DNA of 20,810 nucleotides. Origin: Pusillimonas sp. UBA6240 (lineage in GTDB: Bacteria; Pseudomonadota; Gammaproteobacteria; Burkholderiales; Burkholderiaceae_B). Positions 15,356 to 20,810 of the stretch are shown here, piece after piece. The notes under the pieces were generated by a model that saw only the letters and a list, made by a program, of their open reading frames with translations, searched no databases and was not told the origin of the DNA. A program made the translations under genes and the position numbers. The DNA lies in the NCBI GenBank assembly GCA_002441445.1, contig DJWC01000151.1, positions 1 through 20,810 of the forward strand, given 5' to 3'. The stretch's first letter is position 1. Each line of letters opens with the position of its first letter.

Positions 15356-15662
15356 CTTGCGTACCGATGTCAGGCCGGCCACGGTCGATCTGCTGATCGA
15401 TGGCCGGCCGGTGGCCGTGCCGGTCGGAGCCACGGTGGCGGCGGCCGTGCTGAGTCTGGGCCTGCCTTATATACGCCGCACGCCCGTGTCGGGCGCGCCG
15501 CGCCTGCCCTACTGCATGATGGGCGTGTGCTTCGATTGCCTGGCGACGATAGACGGCGTGCCCAATCAGCAGGCATGCATGGTGGCGGCCGAACCGGGCA
15601 TGCGCGTGAGCACGCAGCAAGGCGCGCGCAGCGTATCGGGAGCGGATGGCCATGATGGGTGA
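15348..15662 (+). CDS. Small [2Fe-2S] subunit (HcnA-like) of the dehydrogenase
   Basis: A 104-residue ferredoxin-type protein that passes electrons between flavin subunits. Four cysteines have the spacing C-x4-C-x2-C-x12-C: Cys56, Cys61, Cys64 and Cys77, in YCMMGVCFDCLATIDG and NQQACM. The preceding PRLPYC and the N-terminal beta-grasp (VDLLIDGRPVAVPVGATVAA) are as in HcnA, which has the same length. It overlaps the flavoprotein gene by 8 bases and the next gene by about 11, so the three subunits are probably made in fixed proportion. In related systems this subunit is either separate, as here, or fused to the neighbouring flavoprotein. Confidence 0.92.
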   Translation: MYDLRTDVRPATVDLLIDGRPVAVPVGATVAAAVLSLGLPYIRRTPVSGAPRLPYCMMGVCFDCLATIDGVPNQQACMVAAEPGMRVSTQQGARSVSGADGHDG

Positions 15663-17151
15663 ATTCGATTTGCTGATCATAGGCGCCGGCCCGGCCGGGA
15701 TGTCGGCGGCGGTCGCCGCCGCGGGGATGGGGCTGCGCGTGGCGGTTGTGGACGAACAGCCCGCCGTCGGCGGCCAGGTATTCCGCGCCATCGAATCCGC
15801 CGGCGCGGACCCCGCGCTGCGCGGCGCCCATGCGGATGCGGGCCGGAAGCTGGCCGCCCAATTCCACGGCAGCCGGGGCATACAGTATTTCCCGCGTTCG
15901 ACCGTCTGGCATATCGAGCTGGCGGCGTCGGGCGGCGACGTTTCGGATCCGGCCGTGCTGTCGGTGCTGAGGGACGATGTTTCGCAGGAATGCACGGCGC
16001 GCCGTGTGCTGCTGGCCACGGGCGGGCAGGAGCGGCCCATGCCTGTCCCCGGCTGGACCCTGCCCGGCGTGATGACAGCCGGGGCCGCGCAGATACTGCT
16101 CAAAACCGCTGGCGCCGTGCCGCATGGGCCGACGGTGATCGCCGGCCAGGGGCCTTTGTGCTGGCTGGTCGCCGTGCAGCTGCTGCGCGCCGGCGCCAAA
16201 GAGGTGCATTTCGTCGAAACGACTCCCGCGGGCCGCATTGCGCGGGCCTGTCTGGCGGGCGGGTGGTGGCGGGGGCTGCCCTTGCTGCGTGAAGGCCTGG
16301 GCCTGATGCGCGAGGCGCGGCGCAGGGGGCTGAAGGTGCTGCGGCACGCCGGAGGGCTGCGCATCCTGGGCGATGAACAGGTCGCCGGCCTGTCATGGGA
16401 GGGCGGCGAGATCGCCTGCCGGACGGTGCTGCTTCACGACGGGGTCATTCCTTCGACCCATATCAGCCGGGCCCTGGGGCTGGCGCATCGGTGGCACGAA
16501 GCGCAGCGGTATTGGGCGCCGGCGATCGATGCATGGGGAGCGGCCAGCCATCCGCAGGTCGCCATTGCCGGCGACGGCGGCGGCGCGGGCGGCTGGCAGG
16601 CCGCGGTGGCGCAAGGCGCGCTGGCGGCGCTGGATGCCGCGCACAGGCTGGGCGCCATAGAGGCGGCGCAGCGCGACGCGCGGGCGTCGGCGCCTTTGAA
16701 GGCGCTTTCGCGGGCGCTCGCGCTGCGTCCCTTCCTGGATAGGCTTTATGCGCCGCTGGAACACGCGGCGGCGGAGCTGGCGGACGACACCGTGGTCTGC
16801 CGCTGCGAGGAAGTGACCGCCGGCCAGATACGCGCGGCGGTGAAGCTGGGCGCCGCCGGCCCCAACCAGATCAAGGCATTTTTGCGCGCCGGCATGGGGC
16901 CCTGCCAGGGACGCATGTGCGGTACGACCGTGGCCGCGTTGATCGCAGCCGAACGCGATGTGCCTGCCGAAGAAGTCGACCCCTTGCGGCCCCGCGCGCC
17001 CTTCAAGCCGCTTACCGTGGGCGCTTTGATCGGCCAGCCGGCCAAGAGCGGTCGGCTGCATGCATCGGATCCGATCCGCGAGGAGCTCGGGCATCGCGAT
17101 AGGGCGCAATGCGCCGCGTCTCGTCATGCCATGAATAGTAGCTGTCCATAG
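15652..17151 (+). CDS. FAD/NAD(P)-binding oxidoreductase with C-terminal BFD-like [2Fe-2S] domain (HcnB/OoxA-like)
   Basis: The large subunit of the HcnABC/opine-oxidase type dehydrogenase, about 499 residues. The first dinucleotide fold is LLIIGAGPAGMSAAVAAAG (GxGxxG at residues 11-16), with VVDEQPAVGGQVFR after it; LLATGGQERPMPVPGW is the second FAD motif; a second Rossmann loop is VIAGQGPLCWLVAVQLL. Near the C-terminus CRCEEVTAGQIRAAVKLG and GPCQGRMCG provide four Cys (383, 385, 418, 423) in C-x-C...C-x4-C order, as in the BFD-like cluster domain of opine oxidases. GGGAG at 15638-15642 is best spaced for ATG 15652; ATG 15646 and 15655 are alternatives. The last ~30 residues, rich in Arg, Ser and Cys, do not look like the family. 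The electron acceptor is probably the respiratory chain. PrpD follows after 26 bases. Confidence 0.9.
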   Translation: MMGEFDLLIIGAGPAGMSAAVAAAGMGLRVAVVDEQPAVGGQVFRAIESAGADPALRGAHADAGRKLAAQFHGSRGIQYFPRSTVWHIELAASGGDVSDPAVLSVLRDDVSQECTARRVLLATGGQERPMPVPGWTLPGVMTAGAAQILLKTAGAVPHGPTVIAGQGPLCWLVAVQLLRAGAKEVHFVETTPAGRIARACLAGGWWRGLPLLREGLGLMREARRRGLKVLRHAGGLRILGDEQVAGLSWEGGEIACRTVLLHDGVIPSTHISRALGLAHRWHEAQRYWAPAIDAWGAASHPQVAIAGDGGGAGGWQAAVAQGALAALDAAHRLGAIEAAQRDARASAPLKALSRALALRPFLDRLYAPLEHAAAELADDTVVCRCEEVTAGQIRAAVKLGAAGPNQIKAFLRAGMGPCQGRMCGTTVAALIAAERDVPAEEVDPLRPRAPFKPLTVGALIGQPAKSGRLHASDPIREELGHRDRAQCAASRHAMNSSCP

Positions 17152-17177
17152 TCGTTCCAGCAAAAGGAGAGAAAACA

Positions 17178-18605
17178 ATGGCGGAGAAGAAACACGACCC
17201 GAACGAGCCTTATCCCGAGGCCAGGGGAGCAACGCGGGCGCTGGCGTCGTTCGGCGCGCAATTGAAGTACGAAGATATCCCCGAGGAGGTCGCGGACCGG
17301 GCCAAGGAACTGTTGATCGATTACGTCAGCACGGCGATCCCCGCGGCCCATGAGGATCCCGCGCAGCGGCTGATCCGTTTTGCCCGGACCATGGGAGGGC
17401 CGCCGCAGTCCGGCATTGTGGGCACGGGCATACGCGTGGCGGCGCCCTGGGCCGCCCTGGTCAATGGATCGCTTGGCCACATGATGGAACTGGACGATAC
17501 CCATCGCCTGACCATGGCTCATCCGGGCGATAGCCTGCATGCCAGCGGCCTGGCCATCGGGCAGTACAAGAATGTATCGGGCAAGGATTTATTGACCGCG
17601 GCCGTGGCGGGCTACGAGGTGGCGCTGCGCATCGGGGAATCCGTCATGCCGGGGCATTACCGCAAAGGCTGGCATTCCAGCGGCACCATGATGGTGTTTG
17701 GCGCCGCCATGACCGCCGCGCGGCTGCTCGGGCTGGATGCGCGGCAAGCCGCCTGGGCGCTGGGCACCGCGGGCGCGCAAGCCTGCGGGAATTTCGCGCA
17801 CCTTGGCGAACGCGCCATGACCAAGGACTTCAACTGCGGCCATGCGGCCAAATCGGGCGTGATCGCGGCATTGCTGGCCGAGCAAGGGTTCAGCGGGCCG
17901 ACCGATGTCATCGAGAACCGGCGCGGATTCATGGCGCTTTATGGCGATGGCGAACGGCATCCCGAGCGGCTGACGGACGGCCTGGGAGAGCGCTGGAAAA
18001 TCATGGAGGTGTCGCAGAAGGCCTATTCCGGCTGCCGCTATTGCCATCCCGCCATGGACGCCATATTGAGCTTGCGCCGGCAGCACGGGTTTACCGCCGC
18101 CGATGTGCAGCGGATCAACGCCCGCATCCTGAGGACGGGCGCCAATCTGGTCAACGACCCGCGCCCCTGGGAAGGCAACAAGGGCTTGCAGGGCACGCGA
18201 TTCTCGGTGCAGTTCAACATCGCCGTGGCGCTCGTCAAAGGGCGGGAGGGCTTGTGGAGCCTGCTGGACGCCGCCCATCCATTGGCCTATCGCGACGAGC
18301 CGGAAATCCGGCAGGCCATGAGTCTGGTCGATGTCGTGCCGGACGACGAGCTGGACAAGGGCTTTCCCGATAAATGGGGCACGGTCATCACCGTTGCATT
18401 GCGCGACGGGCGGACCGTCGAGCAGGCGGTCGATTGGCCCACCGGAGAGCCCGAAGTACCCATGACGCCGGCCGACCGCGACCGCAAGTTCCGTACCTTG
18501 ATGGGACTTGCGCAGTGGCCGGAGCAAAAGACCGAAGGGTTGTTGCGCTACTTGCAGTCGATCGAACGCGAGCCGGATTTGAGCGGCCTGTCCCCCTACG
18601 TGTGA
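17178..18605 (+). CDS. MmgE/PrpD family protein
   Basis: A cytoplasmic protein of 475 residues. Known members are 2-methylcitrate dehydratase (PrpD), cis-aconitate decarboxylase and iminodisuccinate epimerase. Family residues are visible: the helical domain has HMMELDDTHR with Asp106, Asp107 and His109, then MAHPGDSLHASGLAIG; GWHSSGTMMVFGAAM and FNCGHAAKSGVIAALLAEQG with Lys225; and SGCRYCHPAMDAI with His290, matching the catalytic Asp/His/Lys/His set of cis-aconitate decarboxylase by position in motif. The family acts on di- or tricarboxylates next to an acidic C-H, so it could dehydrate, decarboxylate or epimerise an intermediate of this cluster. No PrpB or PrpC is nearby, so propionate use is unlikely. 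Start ATG 17178 has AAAGGAG upstream. Substrate unassigned. Confidence 0.88.
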   Translation: MAEKKHDPNEPYPEARGATRALASFGAQLKYEDIPEEVADRAKELLIDYVSTAIPAAHEDPAQRLIRFARTMGGPPQSGIVGTGIRVAAPWAALVNGSLGHMMELDDTHRLTMAHPGDSLHASGLAIGQYKNVSGKDLLTAAVAGYEVALRIGESVMPGHYRKGWHSSGTMMVFGAAMTAARLLGLDARQAAWALGTAGAQACGNFAHLGERAMTKDFNCGHAAKSGVIAALLAEQGFSGPTDVIENRRGFMALYGDGERHPERLTDGLGERWKIMEVSQKAYSGCRYCHPAMDAILSLRRQHGFTAADVQRINARILRTGANLVNDPRPWEGNKGLQGTRFSVQFNIAVALVKGREGLWSLLDAAHPLAYRDEPEIRQAMSLVDVVPDDELDKGFPDKWGTVITVALRDGRTVEQAVDWPTGEPEVPMTPADRDRKFRTLMGLAQWPEQKTEGLLRYLQSIEREPDLSGLSPYV

Positions 18606-18683
18606 ATGCGATCGCAGTGGCGGACCGGGCGCCGTCCGGCTTGCGGCGCCTTTCTATGCAGGCAAATAAAGGAGAGAGACATC

Positions 18684-19658
18684 ATGCGTTTACTCACGAC
18701 CCTGAAGTACCTGGCCTGGGCTGCGGCGGCCTGCGTGCTGCCGCTGTCCGCACACGCGCAAGCGAAGTATCCCGAGCGGCCCATCACCATCATCGTCCCA
18801 TTTGCGGCGGGCAACTCGTCCGACATCGTTACCCGAATGATCGGGCAGCATTTGAGCCAGCGGCTGGGGCAGCCCATCATCGTCGATAACCGTCCCGGCG
18901 CCGGCGGCACCATCGGCACCGCCCATGGCGTCAAGCAGCCGGCCGATGGCTATACCTTGATTTTCGGCTCGCCCGGCCCATTGGTCATCGCGCCGGCCGT
19001 GCTGGACTCCGTGCCGTACACGCTCGACGACCTGGACGCCGTCGCGCCGCTGGTCGGCGTGCCCATGGCCTTCGTGGTGCCCGCGGGCTCGCCGATCAAG
19101 GATATACCCTCCTTGATCAAAGCGGCCCGCACGCGCGGCAAGCCGTTGTTCTATGGGTCCAGCGGCACCGGAGGCACCCAGCACCTGCTCGTCGCCGGGT
19201 TCGTCGCGGCAGCGGGCATCAACATGACGCACGCGCCCTACAAGGGCGGGGTGGCGGCGCTGACCGACCTGGCGGCGGGCCGTATCGACTTGACGGCGGA
19301 TTCGATCAGCGTGCTGCAGCCGCAGCTGGATGCGGGGCGGGTGCGGGCCATCGCGGTGACGCCGGCCGAGCGCATTCCGCAATTGCCCGACACGCCTACC
19401 ATCAAGGAGCAAGGGGTGGACTTCAGCATGCAATCGTGGATGAGCTTGATGGCGCCGCGCGGCACGCCGCCCGCCATCCTGGATCGCCTGTCGAAAGAAG
19501 TGCGAGAGATCCTGGCCTTGCCCGATGTGCAGAAGCAGCTTGCCGGCTTGGGATTCACCCCGATGAAGATGGACCGCTCCGGGCTGAAGGACTTCATCAA
19601 GAATGAACAGCGCGCCTGGGGCAAGGTGATAGCGCTGGCCGGCGTGAAGAAGCAGTGA
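18684..19658 (+). CDS. Second Bug-family (TctC-like) periplasmic binding protein
   Basis: A 324-residue exported binding protein. A Sec signal peptide (MRLLTTLKYLAWAAAACVLP, cleavage expected after AHA at residue 25) precedes YPERPITIIVPFAAGNSSDI, the Bug family signature. Other family blocks are RLGQPIIVDNRPGAGGTIGT, PADGYTLIFGSPGP, APYKGGVAALTDLAAGRIDL, LPDTPTIKEQG and APRGTPPAILDRLSKEV. Start ATG 18684 has AAAGGAGAGAG directly upstream; longer in-frame starts would put charged residues ahead of the leader and are rejected. It differs clearly from the first Bug protein in this cluster: the ligand loop after PFAAG reads NSSD here against GGTD there, so the two probably bind different molecules. 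It is the last gene of the run, 78 bases after the PrpD-like gene. Confidence 0.93.
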   Translation: MRLLTTLKYLAWAAAACVLPLSAHAQAKYPERPITIIVPFAAGNSSDIVTRMIGQHLSQRLGQPIIVDNRPGAGGTIGTAHGVKQPADGYTLIFGSPGPLVIAPAVLDSVPYTLDDLDAVAPLVGVPMAFVVPAGSPIKDIPSLIKAARTRGKPLFYGSSGTGGTQHLLVAGFVAAAGINMTHAPYKGGVAALTDLAAGRIDLTADSISVLQPQLDAGRVRAIAVTPAERIPQLPDTPTIKEQGVDFSMQSWMSLMAPRGTPPAILDRLSKEVREILALPDVQKQLAGLGFTPMKMDRSGLKDFIKNEQRAWGKVIALAGVKKQ

Positions 19659-20083
19659 TGCTTCGGCCATGGGTTTGCGGCGGCGGTTCGCCGGTGCGCG
19701 CTTGCGCCGCCGCATCCCGACGCAGCCGGGGGCTTGCGCGGCGGCCCTGGGCCGCTCTGTGTCAATGAGCACGCCTGGGCTGCCTGCGCTTCGGTGCACA
19801 AAAATGTAACCAGACACCAGCCTAAGGCGGCTTTTGTGTCCAGGTGTATATACATAATTAGCCCCGCCAAACGCTTTAAGCTCCATGCCAGCTTGCGTAT
19901 ACGGCCAAAAAGCGGCTGCGCTTGCATGCCCGCATTGAAATCAGGATTTACACTAGCTTCCCGCTTGCCCGGTAGTCCGTGGCTAGAATTGTTACGAAGG
20001 CTTTGCAACAAGCTCACTGCTGAACCGTCAGTCGCACCGGCATCAGCAGGGCACACCAGCGACTTTGGACAAGTGAGGAATTT
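19659..20083 (+). other. Gene-free stretch ahead of the lipoprotein gene
   Basis: No convincing gene was found in these 425 bases. The first ~100 bases are GC-rich and hold the hairpin listed separately. From about 19797 the composition turns A/T-rich: CACAAAA (19797-19803) and TTTTGTG (19832-19838) form a wide dyad, TGTATATACA (19845-19854) is a perfect 10-bp palindrome, and a -10-like TAGAAT sits at 19984-19989 about 95 bases before the lipoprotein start, without a good -35. The region probably holds the lipoprotein promoter and regulator sites. Confidence 0.45.
19677..19713 (+). terminator. GC hairpin downstream of the second Bug gene
   Basis: GCGGCGGCG (19677-19685) pairs perfectly with CGCCGCCGC (19705-19713) around 19 bases; a nested alternative CGGCG-GTT-CGCCG (19681-19693) competes with it. 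It begins 18 bases after the stop of the last gene in the cluster, where a terminator is expected, but no T-tract follows. Confidence 0.35.
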
Positions 20084-20554
20084 ATGAATAAGACCCGCAC
20101 ACATCTAGCCCTTATTGCTACGATTGCTTCCATGAGCCTGCTCGCGGCATGCTCCAAGGGCGAGGACAAGGACGTGCCTGCGGACAGCCCGGCGCCAACT
20201 GAAACACCGGCGCCCGCGGCGCCGCCCGCGCCGCCTCCAGCGCCCGCTCCGGCGCCTGCTCCGGAATCCACGCCTGCGCCCGCGCCTGCGCCGGGCTCGT
20301 CGTCCAGCGCCGCGCCCTCCGTCGCCGCCTCTCCTTCAGCAGGCGAAACCATGAAGGAATCGGCCAAGCAGGCGGCCAGCACCATTTCAGAAAAGGCCGG
20401 CGAGCTGAAGGACAGCGCCGCGGAAAAAGCGCATGAAATGGGCAATGCCATCAAAGAAGGCGCTGCCAAGGCCGACAGGGCGATTCAAGACTCCGTAGGC
20501 AACGGCCGCAACAGCGCCGCCTCCACCGTGCCGTCCGAACAAGCCAAGCCTTGA
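20084..20554 (+). CDS. Putative lipoprotein with Pro/Ala-rich linker and amphipathic helical tail
   Basis: A 156-residue predicted lipoprotein. The N-terminus (MNKTRTHLALIATIASMSLL) leads to lipobox LLAAC, with Cys23 as the lipidated residue followed by SKGEDKD; Ser at +2 suggests outer-membrane sorting. Residues about 33-75 are nearly all Pro, Ala, Thr and Glu (APAPAPAPESTPAPAPAPG), an extended spacer. From about residue 88 the chain is charged and helical (ETMKESAKQAASTISEKAGE, then LKDSAAEKAHEMGNAIKEGA), with K/E-A patterns like LEA or apolipoprotein-type repeats. A role at the cell envelope or in stress is possible but not shown. Start ATG 20084 follows GAGGAA. It stands alone, after a long non-coding leader and before a strong hairpin. 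Confidence 0.82.
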   Translation: MNKTRTHLALIATIASMSLLAACSKGEDKDVPADSPAPTETPAPAAPPAPPPAPAPAPAPESTPAPAPAPGSSSSAAPSVAASPSAGETMKESAKQAASTISEKAGELKDSAAEKAHEMGNAIKEGAAKADRAIQDSVGNGRNSAASTVPSEQAKP

Positions 20555-20568
20555 TGCGGGGCGGGGCG

Positions 20569-20600
20569 GCGCCGGCCCGCTGAATTAGCCGGGCCGGCGC
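20569..20600. terminator. Perfect 11-bp GC hairpin after the lipoprotein gene
   Basis: GCGCCGGCCCG (20569-20579) and CGGGCCGGCGC (20590-20600) are exact inverted copies around a 10-base loop, 14 bases past the lipoprotein stop. There is no T-tract, so it may slow polymerase or block 3' exonucleases rather than terminate alone. Confidence 0.5.
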
Positions 20601-20700
20601 TGCGTCGCGATAGGCTTCTGCGCGGCAGCGGCGGGCCATGGCGGGGCGGGCCGCAACAGGCGAGCCGTCGACAGCTCGGGCAGCGTAAGGGCCACGACAA

Positions 20701-20727
20701 GCCGGGCCGCGCAAGGCCGGGCCGCGC
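20701..20727 (+). repeat. Short GC-rich tandem repeat
   Basis: GCCGGGCCGCGC occurs at 20701-20712 and 20716-20727, a 15-base period with AAG between the copies and CAAG after the second. It lies directly before the terminator, in non-coding sequence. Confidence 0.5.
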
Positions 20728-20731
20728 CAAG

Positions 20732-20776
20732 CACCCCGGAAAGTTGGATTTCCTTCCAGCTTTCCGGGGTGTTTTT
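20732..20776 (+). terminator. Rho-independent terminator
   Basis: CACCCCGGAAAGTTGGA (20732-20748) pairs with TCCAGCTTTCCGGGGTG (20755-20771) over 17 positions, with one G-U wobble in RNA, around the 6-base loop TTTCCT, and is followed at once by TTTTT (20772-20776). Only the plus-strand orientation has a T-tract. The nearest plus-strand gene ends 177 bases upstream, so it either ends the lipoprotein transcript or a small RNA. Confidence 0.9.
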
Positions 20777-20793
20777 CATTACACTAAAGGCTG

Positions 20794-20810
20794 ATGCATA
20801 CGGAGATAGC
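20794..20810 (+). CDS. Possible start of a further gene, cut by the window edge
   Basis: ATG at 20794 opens a frame reading MHTEI up to the edge, with AAAGG a few bases upstream as a possible ribosome site; alternatively, GGAG at 20802-20805 could serve a start just past the window. Too short to identify or to confirm. Confidence 0.15.

Noticed and set aside
14243..17151. Hydrogen cyanide synthase (hcnABC)
   Set aside because: Gene order is C-A-B and the neighbours are ring-opening and carboxylate enzymes with binding proteins; the same architecture occurs in opine and amino acid dehydrogenases.
17178..18605. 2-methylcitrate dehydratase of the propionate pathway (prpD)
   Set aside because: No prpB, prpC or acnD-type gene is near, and the family includes several other activities; only the family name is supported.
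19845..19854. LexA-like operator at TGTATATACA
   Set aside because: The palindrome is shorter than a LexA box and lacks the outer CTG/CAG positions; no SOS gene follows.
18690..19886. Minus-strand open frame (398 codons) opposite the second Bug gene
   Set aside because: The Bug signal peptide and signatures are on the plus strand; the opposite frame shows no known fold or ribosome site.
19734..20087. Open frame of 117 codons ahead of the lipoprotein gene
   Set aside because: No ribosome site, no domain, composition changes sharply within it, and it overlaps the lipoprotein start and putative promoter region.

Overview
The window is GC-rich DNA from a betaproteobacterium, most likely of the Alcaligenaceae (Bordetella/Achromobacter/Pusillimonas group). 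This rests on family-level reading only: a mannose-type EIIA-HPr-EI regulatory PTS cluster next to gshB, a glnK-amtB pair, and two Bug-family (TctC-like) orphan periplasmic binding proteins, a family greatly expanded in these bacteria. No tRNA, rRNA, insertion sequence, CRISPR array or prophage gene was seen.

Layout. (1) 1-1378: 3' end of thrS and then infC. infC starts at an AUC codon behind a good Shine-Dalgarno, and a likely infC promoter lies inside thrS. The usual downstream genes rpmI-rplT are absent. (2) 1443-4906: gshB, a PTS EIIA of the mannose family, HPr and enzyme I on the plus strand, an apparent operon. (3) 5025-6756, minus strand: glnK-amtB behind a near-consensus sigma-54 promoter, with two candidate NtrC sites 32 bp apart upstream. 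(4) 7034-8200: an enolase-superfamily D-tartrate dehydratase (tarD), overlapping tail to tail with a LysR regulator gene (8197-9111, minus). (5) 9253-19658: one long plus-strand catabolic cluster, divergent from the LysR gene. It holds hyuA and hyuB (ATP-dependent hydantoinase/oxoprolinase type), a Bug binding protein, the three subunits of an HcnABC/opine-oxidase-like flavo-iron-sulfur dehydrogenase, an MmgE/PrpD-family protein and a second Bug protein. (6) 20084-20554: a Pro/Ala-rich lipoprotein, followed by a strong GC hairpin and, further on, a textbook rho-independent terminator.

How the parts may work together. Regions 1-3 are housekeeping and nitrogen/carbon regulation: translation initiation, glutathione synthesis, a PTS phosphorelay without visible sugar permease, and ammonium uptake with its PII partner. 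Region 5 is the accessory system of interest. The inferred scheme is that Bug proteins bind a carboxylated substrate in the periplasm and HyuAB opens a lactam, imide or hydantoin-like ring with ATP. The three-subunit dehydrogenase would then oxidise the freed amino or imino acid, and the MmgE/PrpD protein would isomerise, dehydrate or decarboxylate the resulting acid. The substrate cannot be read from the sequence. I do not recognise this exact gene combination as a described pathway.
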